Source of the DNA: Salinivenus lutea
Lineage (GTDB): Bacteria; Bacteroidota; Rhodothermia; Rhodothermales; Salinibacteraceae
Direction: 5' to 3'
DNA: 61,091 bases
Assembly (NCBI GenBank): GCA_002894685.1
Contig: NCRC01000023.1
Coordinates: 1-61,091, forward strand
The notes beneath the pieces were generated by a model. The model saw only the letters and a list, made by a program, of their open reading frames with translations. It did not search any database and was not told the DNA's origin. How positions within the stretch are numbered: position 1 is the first letter of the stretch; every line of letters begins with the position of its first letter. Positions 10,731 to 19,329 of this stretch are shown in pieces. A program made the position numbers and the translations under genes.

Positions 10731-10749
10731 AAATGACGGGCCATCGCCT

Positions 10750-11916
10750 TTACACTCCCCTCGGGCCGGGGGGCTCCTCCCCCTCCGGAGCCGACCGGAT
10801 CGACACCTCCGCTCCCTCGGACAACCGGCGGGCCGCCTGGGTTCGCTCGGCGCTGGAGACCATGATGTACTCCCCAACGTTTTCGAGGGTCAAGAGCCCG
10901 ACCAGCTCCCCATTCTCCTCCACGGGCACGGTTGAGCAGTTTGCCTCACTCATTCGCTGGAAGACCTCGTAGAGCGGGGCCCCGGGCCCGGTGGTGATGA
11001 CGTCCCGATCCGCCACCTCGCGCACGGCCGTGCTGCGGTCCTTCTGGGAGAGGGCCTGGATGAGGGCCTTCCGACGCAGGATCCCCACCACGCGCCCCTC
11101 GTCGACCACCGGAAAGTCGTGGTCGGTGCCGGCCAGCAGCTCGTCGACGGCGTCCTGGAGGGTGTCCTCCGCCCCCAGTGTCACGAAGCGCGTAACCATG
11201 GCCTGCCGCACGGGCGTGCCCTCGGTGAAGGCGCGGTAGGTGGCCTGCTGGGCCTCCTGCTGCGCCCCCACGTACACAAACAGAGCAATGAAGAGAAGAA
11301 TCGGGTTGAACGAGATCAGGCCAAAGAGCCCGAACAGAATGGCCATGGCCTGCCCCACGTTGGCCGCGGTCTGTGTGGCCTGGGCGTAGTCGCCCCGCAG
11401 GGCCAGCAGGGCCCGCAGGACGCGGCCGCCGTCCATCGGAAAGGCGGGCAGCATGTTGAAGCCGGCCAGGGCCACATTTATCCAGAGGAGCGAGGCGAGC
11501 ACGTGCTGTCCGGGCGCCTGCAACACACTCGGATCGAACGTCCCGCCCGTCGCAAACAACGCCGCCCCCAGCACGACGGCAATGGCCACGTTGACGGCCG
11601 GCCCCCCCACGGCAATCCAGAACTCCTTCATCGGCTCGGAGGGAATCCGCTCCAGGCGCGCCAACCCCCCAATCGGGTAAAGGGTGATGCTCCGGGTGCC
11701 CACCCCGAACCGGCGGGCCGTAAGGGCGTGGCCCAGCTCGTGGAGCACGACGCACACAAACACCCCCAGGATGAGCCCCATCCCGGAAACAGCCGCCACG
11801 ACGTTCTGACTCTGGACGTAGTAGAAGGCGAAGATCGCCGCGATGAGGAGGAGGAAGGTCCAGTGCAGGTAAATCCCGATGCCGGCAACGGACCCGATTT
11901 TGAGCGACCGCTTCAT
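10750..11916 (-). CDS. Site-2 protease family zinc metalloprotease with tandem CBS domains
   Basis: A 388-residue intramembrane protease of the S2P family. The metal motif HELGH is at residues 59-63 within a hydrophobic helix, and the third ligand motif NMLPAFPMDGGRVLRA follows near 154-168. At least four further hydrophobic segments give a polytopic membrane core. The C-terminal half (about 225-375) holds two CBS domains that in this subfamily usually bind adenosyl ligands. Substrates cannot be deduced; related proteins cleave anti-sigma factors or SpoIVFB-type targets. The gene is 139 bp upstream of pyk and is separated by 87 bp from the next upstream gene. Confidence 0.92.
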   Translation of the reverse strand: MKRSLKIGSVAGIGIYLHWTFLLLIAAIFAFYYVQSQNVVAAVSGMGLILGVFVCVVLHELGHALTARRFGVGTRSITLYPIGGLARLERIPSEPMKEFWIAVGGPAVNVAIAVVLGAALFATGGTFDPSVLQAPGQHVLASLLWINVALAGFNMLPAFPMDGGRVLRALLALRGDYAQATQTAANVGQAMAILFGLFGLISFNPILLFIALFVYVGAQQEAQQATYRAFTEGTPVRQAMVTRFVTLGAEDTLQDAVDELLAGTDHDFPVVDEGRVVGILRRKALIQALSQKDRSTAVREVADRDVITTGPGAPLYEVFQRMSEANCSTVPVEENGELVGLLTLENVGEYIMVSSAERTQAARRLSEGAEVSIRSAPEGEEPPGPRGV

Positions 11917-12003
11917 CCGTGATCCACAAGCTGGGAAGAGGAATGATGAGGTTAGATGAACGGGAAGATCCGCACGGGCGGTTCCGTCCGGGGCACGCGG
12001 ACG

Positions 12004-12915
12004 CTACGGGCGCGCCTCAATCCGCTCCAGGCGAGGCCAGAGGTTCTCCTGCCAGTAGGCCGAGCGCAGGTGCTCAACGAGCGTCACCCGGTAGCGCCCG
12101 CTGGCGGCCTCCATTTTCACGAGCAGTCGCTGCGGACCGGTCCCCCGCCAGTACGTCTCCGTCGAGTCGCTTTCTTCTCCGACCATCGACGGCACGGGCG
12201 CATCGTAGCGCACCCGGATGCGCTCCGTCGCGAAGCGGCCCGCCGGCGTCTCCACCGAGTCGCGCCCGTCCAGCGTCGCCGTGGCGGGCACATGCTGCCC
12301 CTCCGCCGTCGCCACCGCAAACGACACCGTGTCCGCCTCCGTCAGGTCAAGCCCCCGCATCAGGAGCGGCACCTGGGCCACGGGGTACGACTGCGCGCGG
12401 CCCGGAAAGGCGTCGCGGCGGTTGCCGTAGTCGTCACTTCGCATGCGCACCTCGATCGGTCCCTCCGGCGGAAAGGCGAGTTCGCGGTACTGATTCGAGC
12501 ACCAGTCGAAGCTGGTGAACGACTGCTTGAGGGGGCGGAGGTCCGACTGCCGCGCATTGACGACCCAGTTGCGCTTGTACTCGTACGATCCGCTCTCAAA
12601 CTCGTAAAAGAAGGCGTACTTGAAGGCCGAGACCCCGCCCCCGTCCGTCACCTTCGTCATCTCCTCCGGGCTGAATTGATGCTTCACCAGATAGGTGCCC
12701 GCCGTGAACGACTGTGACTCGGGCTCGCCGTACTGGTTGCGGGTGCGCTCGACCTGATAGAAGGCCACCTCCGCCCGGCCGTCGTTCCAGGTGTCGGCGG
12801 TGAGATACGCCCCCTCGGTAATGGGTTCCGGGGGGGCGGAGGGATCCGACCCTGACGGCCCACACCCCGCGAGCAGGAGAAGGACGGTACAGAAAAGCAA
12901 GAAGCGCGAGGACAT
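12004..12915 (-). CDS. Predicted lipoprotein of unknown function
   Basis: A 303-residue exported lipoprotein when started at MSSRFLLFCTVLLLLAGC (lipobox LLAGC); an ATG ten codons upstream is also open. The mature part has a predominantly beta, soluble character, with TAGTYLVKHQFSPEEMTKV and a central STTDWC-like block (FTSFDWCSNQYRELAFPPEG). Such lipoproteins occur in Bacteroidota and are sometimes mislabelled as Maf septum inhibitors; there is no Maf motif here. Function unknown, presumably in the outer membrane or periplasm. Confidence 0.75.
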   Translation of the reverse strand: MSSRFLLFCTVLLLLAGCGPSGSDPSAPPEPITEGAYLTADTWNDGRAEVAFYQVERTRNQYGEPESQSFTAGTYLVKHQFSPEEMTKVTDGGGVSAFKYAFFYEFESGSYEYKRNWVVNARQSDLRPLKQSFTSFDWCSNQYRELAFPPEGPIEVRMRSDDYGNRRDAFPGRAQSYPVAQVPLLMRGLDLTEADTVSFAVATAEGQHVPATATLDGRDSVETPAGRFATERIRVRYDAPVPSMVGEESDSTETYWRGTGPQRLLVKMEAASGRYRVTLVEHLRSAYWQENLWPRLERIEARP

Positions 12916-12995
12916 CGGCGTGGAAAAAATCGGGGATGAAGTCAACGGAGGAATGGACCGATACCGCCCCGCCCCAACGTACCGGGACGCGACAG

Positions 12996-13031
12996 AAAAA
13001 TCCCACCTGCCGGGGCAACCGACAGGTGGGA
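12996..13031 (-). terminator. Rho-independent terminator of the 13.1-13.8 kb minus-strand genes
   Basis: The arms TCCCACCTG (13001-13009) and CAGGTGGGA (13023-13031) are perfect complements around a short loop. Read on the minus strand the hairpin is followed by five T residues (12996-13000). It lies 45 bp beyond the stop of the gene ending at 13076, so it fits as that transcript's terminator. Confidence 0.8.
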
Positions 13032-13075
13032 TGGGAAGAAGCGTCTATCGTTACGGTCCGTGTGGCGCGCAGTCA

Positions 13076-13501
13076 TCAGTCCCCCCCGAGCCGCCGCACG
13101 ATCCATCCAAGAAGCACCACAAGGCCGACAATCACCGCGGCAGCGAGAATCGGTCGCCGCCGCACGACTCGTCGGACCGACTGCGCGGGGCGCAGCTCCA
13201 CGGGGCCCAGGTTCAGCGCACGGCTGAGCAGTCCCGGCTCGGCCCCGGCCCCCGCACGGGCAACCGGATCGCCCTGCAGCCGCACCTCCACCGACAGGCC
13301 CGTGCCCTCGAGAACGTCGTGGAGCCGAGTCATCGGGTCCGGGTCGGTCTCGAGCGCAAAGGGCCCCGAGCGCACGAGCCGGCGACCGGCCCGCAGGCTG
13401 GGAAGATCGACCACGAGGCGGTCGCCCTCGCCCTGGATAGAGATTTCCTCCCCATCTACGGCGAGTTGCAGGTCGGCGAGCACTTCAAGCGGACGGGACA
13501 T
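13076..13501 (-). CDS. Hypothetical protein with C-terminal membrane anchor
   Basis: A 141-residue protein with no family I recognise. The soluble N-terminal 105 residues are acidic and contain two short beta-rich stretches (LQLAVDGEEISIQGEGDRLV). Arg-rich residues precede a single hydrophobic helix at about 115-134 (ILAAAVIVGLVVLLGWIV), followed by RRLGGD, so it is probably tail-anchored with its N-terminus in the cytoplasm. A good terminator follows it. It lies 67 bp after the small gene at 13569-13775 and may share its transcript. Confidence 0.6.
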   Translation of the reverse strand: MSRPLEVLADLQLAVDGEEISIQGEGDRLVVDLPSLRAGRRLVRSGPFALETDPDPMTRLHDVLEGTGLSVEVRLQGDPVARAGAGAEPGLLSRALNLGPVELRPAQSVRRVVRRRPILAAAVIVGLVVLLGWIVRRLGGD

Positions 13502-13568
13502 GGCGGGGCGGGTGTACGAACAGGAATGGACACCGGTTGTGGGGACCCGGCGGACGAAGAATCAGGCC

Positions 13569-13775
13569 CTACGACCCGTTCTCCTTCGTGCGAATCTTCA
13601 GGGCGCCGTCCATCTTCCAGTGGGCGTACTCGGGATTGTCGCCCGCCTTGCTGGGGACGTACAGCTCAAAGTCGTCGAATTCGTACGTGATTTCGGCACC
13701 GCGGCCCGTGAGCTTGTCGTAGAGGCTGATGGCCAGTTCGGGCCAGGTGCGGGTTTCGTCATCAAGTTCGGCCAT
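13569..13775 (-). CDS. Small acidic hypothetical protein (68 aa)
   Basis: A 68-residue soluble protein starting MAELDDETRTWPELAISLYD. It has an acidic beta-type core (GAEITYEFDDFELYVPS) and ends in a charged KIRTKENGS tail. No signal peptide, membrane segment or Cys cluster is present. Codon use and third-position GC match the neighbours, which supports it as a real gene. The 231 bp upstream, shared with a divergent gene, contain an inverted repeat CCGGTT/AACCGG (13816-13837). Function unknown. Confidence 0.6.
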   Translation of the reverse strand: MAELDDETRTWPELAISLYDKLTGRGAEITYEFDDFELYVPSKAGDNPEYAHWKMDGALKIRTKENGS

Positions 13776-14006
13776 GGGGCTGAAGGGTGGAGTTGTGAAA
13801 GGATGTTAGAGGCGTCCGGTTTTAAACGTCGAACCGGAACGTTAGGATACGAACGAACAGGGCCCTCCGTGGTCCTCTTCGGATGGAACGTTCTCGTAAT
13901 GGTGGCTTCTTTACGTGTGCGTCAGCCCACTGTCCGCGGTGTAGGCAACCCGTTGCGCCCCGTTGTCGTTTGCGAAATCCAATCTATTCCCTAGCGGTTC
14001 CTACTC

Positions 14007-15545
14007 ATGCCGTCCGCCAACAAATCGACTGTACTGGTCACCGGGGCCACGGGCTACGTGGGAGGGCGCCTCGTGCCCTGCCTGCTGCGGGAGGGATACC
14101 GGGTGCGCTGCTTCGTGCGCGACGCGGCGCGCCTGCGGGCCCAGCCGTGGGGCGACCAGGTGGAGGTGGCCGAGGGCGACGCCCTGAAGGCCGACACCGT
14201 GCTGCCCGCCATGGAGGGCGTCGACGCGGTCTACTACCTCATTCACTCGCTCGGCTCCGGTGAGGACGAGTTTGCCGAACGCGACCGCCGGGCCGCGACC
14301 AACGTGCGAACGGCCGCCGAAGCCGCCGGGGTGCAGCGGATCGTCTACCTGGGCGGGATGCGGCCCAAGGGCGAGCGGCAGTCGAAGCACCTGCAGAGCC
14401 GGATCGAGACCGGCGATGTGCTGCGGGAGGGGCCCATCCCCGTCACCGAGTTCCGGGCCGCCCAGATCGTCGGGTCCGGCAGCCTCTCGTTCGAGCTCGT
14501 GCGGTACCTCACCGAGCGGGTGCCCCTCATGATCTGCCCGACCTGGGTGCACACCCCCACCCAGCCCATCGCCATCCGAAACGTGCTGCAATACCTGGTC
14601 GCCGCGCTCGACCGCCCCGAGAGTGCGGGCGAAATCGTGGAAATCGGGGGCAGCGACGTGCTCACCTACGCGGAGATGTTCGAGATCTACGCGGCGGTGC
14701 GGGGGCTGCGGCGCTGGATCGTGAACGTGCCCTTCCTCACGCCGCGCCTCTCCTCGCACTGGGTGGGCCTCGTCACGCCCATCTCCAACGCCATTGCCCG
14801 CCCCCTCATCGAGGGCCTCGACAACGAGGTCGTGGTGGACGATCCCGAGGCCGCCCGCTCGCTGTTTCCGGACGTCGAGCCCCTTTCCTTTGAGGCGGCC
14901 GTGCGGCTCGCTTTGCGCCGGGCCGCCTCCGACGAGATCCCGACGGTGTGGAACAGCGCCGTCTCGTCCACTCCGGCCTCCACCGACACCGCCCAGCTCG
15001 ACACCACGGAGGGCCTTTACCGCGAGGTGCGGCACGCCTCGGTGGCCGCCGCGCCGGAGCGGGCCTTCGACACGATTACGCGGCTGGGGGGCGAGACGGG
15101 CTGGCTCTGCGGCGATGCCCTGTGGCGCCTGCGCGGATGGGTCGACCAGCTCCTGGGCGGCGTCGGCTTCCGGCAGGGCCGCCGCGACCCCGACCACCTT
15201 CGCGTGGGGGACGCGGTCGACTTCTGGCGGGTCGAAACGCTCAATCCGGCGGACGGCCTCCTCCGCCTCCGCGCCGAGATGCGCCTGCCGGGCCGCGCGT
15301 GGCTCCAGTTCGAGGTCGGCGCCCCGCCCGAGACCGACGGGACCCGCATCACGCAGACCCTCTTCTTCGAGCCGAAGGGCCTGACCGGCACCGTCTACTG
15401 GCACCTGGTGCGCCCCCTTCACGGCCTTCTGTTTGACGGTATGCTGCGCGCCCTGCGCGACCGGATTGACGCCCAGGGGGCGACGCGCGCCGAGTCTGAA
15501 GATGGCGTCCCCGAAGCCCCCTCGACGACCTCCCGCGTGTCGTAG
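14007..15545 (+). CDS. NAD(P)-binding SDR-type protein fused to DUF2867-like domain
   Basis: A 512-residue protein in two parts. Residues 1-300 form an atypical short-chain dehydrogenase/NmrA-type Rossmann unit, with VLVTGATGYVGGRLVPCLL as nucleotide-binding loop and a VYYLIHSLGSGEDEF block. Residues about 330-490 resemble the DUF2867 domain that often accompanies this type (LWRLRGWVDQLLGGVGFRQG and DAVDFWRVE). The family is thought to act on quinone- or lipid-like substrates, but the reaction is unknown. The gene is transcribed divergently from the 68-residue gene and converges on tspO with a 20 bp gap. Confidence 0.85.
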   Translation: MPSANKSTVLVTGATGYVGGRLVPCLLREGYRVRCFVRDAARLRAQPWGDQVEVAEGDALKADTVLPAMEGVDAVYYLIHSLGSGEDEFAERDRRAATNVRTAAEAAGVQRIVYLGGMRPKGERQSKHLQSRIETGDVLREGPIPVTEFRAAQIVGSGSLSFELVRYLTERVPLMICPTWVHTPTQPIAIRNVLQYLVAALDRPESAGEIVEIGGSDVLTYAEMFEIYAAVRGLRRWIVNVPFLTPRLSSHWVGLVTPISNAIARPLIEGLDNEVVVDDPEAARSLFPDVEPLSFEAAVRLALRRAASDEIPTVWNSAVSSTPASTDTAQLDTTEGLYREVRHASVAAAPERAFDTITRLGGETGWLCGDALWRLRGWVDQLLGGVGFRQGRRDPDHLRVGDAVDFWRVETLNPADGLLRLRAEMRLPGRAWLQFEVGAPPETDGTRITQTLFFEPKGLTGTVYWHLVRPLHGLLFDGMLRALRDRIDAQGATRAESEDGVPEAPSTTSRVS

Positions 15546-15565
15546 CGCGCCGTGGGGCCGGGGCC

Positions 15566-16060
15566 TCAGTTGAGGAGCCAGACGCCGGCGTTGAGCGCCG
15601 CGGCGTAGCTGACCCACAGCAGATACGGAACCATCAAGCCCCCGGCCGCGGCCCGGAGGCGAAAGAAGCGGTCGGTCGTCCAGGCGAGGGCCGCCCAGAG
15701 GGCCGCGATGACGATCAGGCCCAGGCCCGGCGAGCGCGCCCCAAAGAAGGCGAACGACCACGCGGCGTTTAGGGCCAGCTGCAGCCCAAACCATCCGAGG
15801 GCCGTCCGGACCGGCGCCCGATCAGATCCCACGCGCCATACCAAAAACGCCGCGCCCCCCATCATGGCGTAGAGGAGGGTCCAGACGGGGGCGAACAGCC
15901 AGTCTGGCGGCGTAAACCATGGCTTGGCGAGGGTGGGGTACCACGTGGTCACGGAGGTCTGGGTGGCCCAGCCGGCCAGCAGGCCCACGGCCTCGCACCC
16001 GAGGATGAATCCGAGGGCGGCGAGCACGAGGCGCGAGGTGGAGGCGGAGCGGTCGGTCAT
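15566..16060 (-). CDS. tspO: TspO/MBR family tryptophan-rich sensory protein
   Basis: A 164-residue membrane protein with five hydrophobic helices. It has the family's landmarks: WYPTLAKPWFTPPDWLFAPVW after TM1, then LLYAMMGGAAFLVW, and the NAAWSFAFFGARSPGLG block. Bacterial TspO proteins bind porphyrins and affect tetrapyrrole and stress responses. The start at ATG 16058-16060 (MTDRSAS) is chosen because the open frame upstream has no membrane-protein character. hemB lies 5 kb away, but no direct link is shown by the sequence. Confidence 0.9.
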   Translation of the reverse strand: MTDRSASTSRLVLAALGFILGCEAVGLLAGWATQTSVTTWYPTLAKPWFTPPDWLFAPVWTLLYAMMGGAAFLVWRVGSDRAPVRTALGWFGLQLALNAAWSFAFFGARSPGLGLIVIAALWAALAWTTDRFFRLRAAAGGLMVPYLLWVSYAAALNAGVWLLN

Positions 16061-16244
16061 CCGGAGGGAAGCTGCGTGGAGACGGTCGGTGGCACGGGCC
16101 GCCTGCGTACGGCGGAGGGCGGTGGCTGTGCCGGGTCGGCGGCACACGCCGTGGAGGCGCCCCGTCAGCGGGGGTGGACGAAGCGGTCGTGTTTTCTTAC
16201 GATACAGGATCGCCGCCGAACGTGCTCCTTGTCCTGTTCTGCTG

Positions 16245-16391
16245 ATGCTTGGCCTTCCCCTTGGAACCGTCGCGGCGCTGGGGCTGATGGGCGCCCTTCC
16301 CCTCCTGGCCTACGGGCTGTATCGCGTGGACCGCGAGCGGGGCGAGGGACACGTCACGATTTTGGGTCGCCGCTCCTCCTCGGACGCATAA
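16245..16391 (+). CDS. 48-residue membrane protein preceding the symporter
   Basis: A short frame starting MLGLPLGTVAALGLMGALPL. One hydrophobic helix spans residues 3-25, followed by a basic/acidic tail (YRVDRERGEGHVTILGRR). It ends 12 bp before the symporter ATG, so the two are almost certainly cotranscribed and perhaps translationally coupled. Small membrane proteins commonly precede sodium:solute symporters (for example YhdT before PanF) and are thought to assist assembly or activity. I infer a similar role; no family is recognised. Confidence 0.65.
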   Translation: MLGLPLGTVAALGLMGALPLLAYGLYRVDRERGEGHVTILGRRSSSDA

Positions 16392-16403
16392 CCAACCGCC
16401 GCA

Positions 16404-17834
16404 ATGGGCCTGTCGCTCACGTTTGGGCTGTACCTCGTCGTCCTGGTCGGGATTGGCGTGTACTTCTTCCTCCGGACCGAGACGCGACGGCTGAGCGACT
16501 ACATGCTGGCGGGGCGCGACGTGGGCACCTGGCCGATTGCGCTCTCAGAGGTGGCGTCGGTGGCGAGCGGGTGGACGTTCTTTGCGTGGGTTGGGGTCGG
16601 CTTCACCACGGGCCTGCACGGCCTCTGGTTCTCGATGGCGATGCTCGTGGTGGTGCTCTTCCTCTACCGCTACGTGGCGCCCCCCTTCCGCCGACAATCG
16701 GAGCGCCTCGACAGTCAGACGGTGGTCGACCATCTGGCCCTGTCCTTCCGCGACAGCCCGTGGGGCCCGTGGATCCGGTGGACGGCGACCCTGGCGGTGG
16801 TGATGTTCATGGCGTCGTACATCGGCGCGCAAATCATTGCGGTGGGCGAGGCGATGGAGACCGGCCTCGGGGTGGACTACGGGGTGGCGGTGGGCGCCGG
16901 CGGCCTGGCCGTGGCGGCCTACACCACGCTCGGCGGCTTCAACGCGTCGGTGTGGACGGACGTCGTGCAGGGCCTGTTCGTCCTCGTGGCGGCTGTGGCC
17001 CTGCCGGGGGTGGCCATCGCGGAGATCGGGGGCTGGCGCGCATTTGTCGCGGAAGCCTCCGCCGTGGACCCCGCGCTCCTGTCGATGACGGGCGGGCAGG
17101 AGGGCGCGGCGCTCGCCCTGTCGGTGGGCTCGTGGCTCGCGTTTGCGCTGGGGGCACTCGGCCAGCCGCACGGCCTGATGCGCTTTCAGGCCATCCGGTC
17201 GGAGCGCCTGCTGAGCCGCGCCTCGGTGATTGCGATGAGCTTCCAGGCGCTGCGCCTGACCGTGCCCCTCTTCATCGGCATCGCCGGGCGGGTGCTGTAC
17301 GGCTCGATTGGCGACCCCGAGTCGGTGGCGATGGAACTGATGGTGGAGCTCTTCCCCGGTTGGTTTGCGGGACTCCTCCTGGCCGGCATCATCGGGGCCA
17401 TCCTGTCCACCTCGGACTCGATGATGCTCGTGACGGCGGCGGACCTCACGCGCCTCTACGAGACGCAGATCGCGGAGCGGGTGTCGGCGGACCGCATGAT
17501 CGGCCTCGGCCGCGCCATTGTTGTTGCAATGGCCCTTCTGGGCGTGGGCCTGGCGTACGGCCGGCCCGGGACGATCTTCGCCATCATCGAGTTCGCGTTC
17601 GTGGGCCTCGGGGCCACGCTGGGACTGCCGCTGGCCTTCCTGGTCCTCTGGCCGCGCACGACGGGGGCCGGCGTGTTTGCGGCGGTGGCCGGGGGCCTCG
17701 TTGCCGCCATCGGCAACCTCTACCTTTTCCCCGACACGTTTCCCATTCTGGTGTGGCCCGTCACGCTGGCAATCGTCCTTGGGGTGAGTGTCGTGACGTC
17801 TCGGCCCGTCTCCGCCCCGGTCGCGTCCTCCTAG
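16404..17834 (+). CDS. Sodium:solute symporter (SSS family)
   Basis: A 476-residue polytopic membrane protein with about thirteen hydrophobic segments. Early landmarks are RRLSDYMLAGRDVGTWPIAL and the SVASGWTFFAWVGVGFTTGL helix. The mid-region has GGFNASVWTDVVQGLFV, typical of the PutP-like branch, and TM8 carries LLLAGIIGAILSTSDSMMLV, where Ser/Thr residues line the Na2 sodium site. It should import an organic solute with sodium, fitting a saline habitat. The PutP (proline) subfamily is suggested by these motifs, but the substrate is not proven. It converges on hisI with only 3 bp between. Confidence 0.92.
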   Translation: MGLSLTFGLYLVVLVGIGVYFFLRTETRRLSDYMLAGRDVGTWPIALSEVASVASGWTFFAWVGVGFTTGLHGLWFSMAMLVVVLFLYRYVAPPFRRQSERLDSQTVVDHLALSFRDSPWGPWIRWTATLAVVMFMASYIGAQIIAVGEAMETGLGVDYGVAVGAGGLAVAAYTTLGGFNASVWTDVVQGLFVLVAAVALPGVAIAEIGGWRAFVAEASAVDPALLSMTGGQEGAALALSVGSWLAFALGALGQPHGLMRFQAIRSERLLSRASVIAMSFQALRLTVPLFIGIAGRVLYGSIGDPESVAMELMVELFPGWFAGLLLAGIIGAILSTSDSMMLVTAADLTRLYETQIAERVSADRMIGLGRAIVVAMALLGVGLAYGRPGTIFAIIEFAFVGLGATLGLPLAFLVLWPRTTGAGVFAAVAGGLVAAIGNLYLFPDTFPILVWPVTLAIVLGVSVVTSRPVSAPVASS

Positions 17835-17837
17835 CCG

Positions 17838-18227
17838 CTACTCGTACACGGCCTCCGGGTCGAACACCTGCTCGCCATCGGCCACGAGCGCCCCGTCCGC
17901 GGCCCGGCGGTAGAAGCAGGAGCGGTAGCCGGTGTGGCAGGCGCCCCCCTCCTGCGTCACCTTAAACAGGAGCGTGTCACCGTCGCAGTCGAGCCGCACT
18001 TCCTCCACCGCCTGCGTGTGGCCGCTCGACTCGCCCTTTGCCCAGCGGGCCTGCCGCGAGCGGCTCCAGTACACCATGCGGCCCGTCTCCAGCGTTTCGC
18101 GGAGGGTGTCTTCCGTCATGTACGCCATCATGAGAACCTGATCGGTCTCGGCGTCCTGGGCGATGGCGGGGACGAGGCCGTCGGCGTCGAACGAGACGGC
18201 GTCGAGAAGGGGATCGGACGTGGGCAT
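17838..18227 (-). CDS. hisI: Phosphoribosyl-AMP cyclohydrolase
   Basis: A 129-residue monofunctional HisI that opens the adenine ring of PR-AMP in the third step of histidine synthesis. It has [20 protein letters not shown], the [20 protein letters not shown] block and the metal-binding segment DCDGD, followed by [15 protein letters not shown] with the zinc cysteines. There is no HisE domain. The start MPTSDPLLD is used; an ATG three codons upstream is also possible. No other his genes are nearby. yidD diverges from it across 95 bp. Confidence 0.95.
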   Translation of the reverse strand: MPTSDPLLDAVSFDADGLVPAIAQDAETDQVLMMAYMTEDTLRETLETGRMVYWSRSRQARWAKGESSGHTQAVEEVRLDCDGDTLLFKVTQEGGACHTGYRSCFYRRAADGALVADGEQVFDPEAVYE

Positions 18228-18322
18228 CGGAGGCATTCGTTGTGGAGGAGTACACGGCCCTGTTCGAACCTGCGCCCGCGCCCGCTGTTCGAATAGGTGC
18301 TGTGAACCCACCCGTACGCCCA

Positions 18323-18613
18323 ATGCGACGCGTCCTTTCGTTTTTGGTCCGGCTGCCGCGCCTGCTGCTTATCGGGCTGGTGCGGGTGTACCAGTACACG
18401 ATTTCGCCCCACCTGGGCCGCACCTGCCGGTTCCACCCCACCTGCTCGTCGTACGCGATCCAGTCGTTCCGCAAATACGGGGCGCTGAAGGGGCTCGTGC
18501 TGACCGTCTACCGCCTGGGCCGGTGCCACCCGTGGGGCGGGCACGGCTACGACCCGCCGCGGTGGTTTGGGGAGGCAGCCTCGGCGGACGAGAACACTCC
18601 CCTCTGCAAGTGA
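18323..18613 (+). CDS. yidD: Membrane protein insertion efficiency factor YidD
   Basis: A 96-residue YidD. An amphipathic, hydrophobic N-terminus ([20 protein letters not shown]) is followed by the hallmark [19 protein letters not shown], then [16 protein letters not shown] and the [13 protein letters not shown] end. YidD assists YidC in inserting proteins into the inner membrane. It is normally next to rnpA/yidC; here it is isolated between hisI and a broken regulator gene. The ATG at 18323 gives the family length; the frame is open further upstream without family character. Confidence 0.93.
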   Translation: MRRVLSFLVRLPRLLLIGLVRVYQYTISPHLGRTCRFHPTCSSYAIQSFRKYGALKGLVLTVYRLGRCHPWGGHGYDPPRWFGEAASADENTPLCK

Positions 18614-18794
18614 CATCGACAGACCGTGTCAGGAGCAGCGGTCCCCTCGGAGTCGGCCCACCTGGTTGCTCCCATTCCGTACTGGGCAGCTTGCATTGCA
18701 AACGTGTTGGCGCGAAACACACTCCGCCACTTGCGCCTCCTTAGCCGTGGGTTTGCGACACAAACTATGGGTCCTGGACTGCTCCTCCGTTCTT

Positions 18795-19188
18795 ATGTCG
18801 TCCTCCCACGTCAGGGCTCCTGATCAGGCCCGTTCCCAACGCCGGGTCCGCTTTTTCACCCGGCACTATCACCTGCTGAAAGGGCTCTGCTACGCCCCGG
18901 CCGGCGCGCCTGTCGATCCTCACGGCGCTCTCGTCCTGTGGGCAGGCCGACTTCACGTTCCTGCGCCGCCTTACCGGGCTCACAAAGGGGAACCTGTCGA
19001 GCCCCCTCTCCCGCCTGGAGGACGCGGGCCTGGTGACCGTCGAGAAGCACTTCGACGGCAAGACGCCCGTCCCGACGGCGTCCCTGAGCGAGGACGGCGG
19101 CCGCACCATCGCTCGGTACTGGGGCGAGCTGCAGGCCCTCCGCGAGCAAGCTGATCAGTGGGACGATACGGGCCCGGACAACACTTGA
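18795..19188 (+). pseudogene. Frameshifted winged-helix transcriptional regulator
   Basis: Two frames together read as one ArsR/MarR-like winged-helix protein of about 130 residues. The first frame starts at ATG 18795 (MSSSHVRAPDQ) and runs to RHYHLLKGLCYAPA near 18903. The second frame then continues with RLSILTALSSCGQADFTFLR, LTGLTKGNLSSPLSRLEDAG and a wing VTVEKHFDGKTPVPT, ending at TGA 19186-19188. The second frame has its own stop at 18877 and no start codon. The join is a CCGGCCGG tract (18897-18904): removing one CCGG gives continuous YAPARLSIL. So a 4-bp duplication, or a sequencing error, breaks the gene. Confidence 0.8.
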
Positions 19189-19329
19189 CCCGACCCTCTA
19201 ACCTTCAACGTGCACACGTTTCAACGTTGAACGCCCTGGTCCACGCAGAAGTCACGGCACAATCCCCCACGGACGGGGTACAGCCGAACGGTTTCGCGCC
19301 TGTTCTCCGTCATCGGCCGCTCGCCTGGC

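Noticed and set aside
12004-12915. Maf septum-formation inhibitor
   Set aside because: Similar lipoproteins carry this label in some annotations, but there is no Maf nucleotide pyrophosphatase motif and the protein is clearly exported.
14001-15794. A 597-codon minus-strand frame opposite the SDR/DUF2867 gene
   Set aside because: It lacks any domain and is Gly/His/Arg-rich; the plus strand shows a clear Rossmann loop and a normal start.
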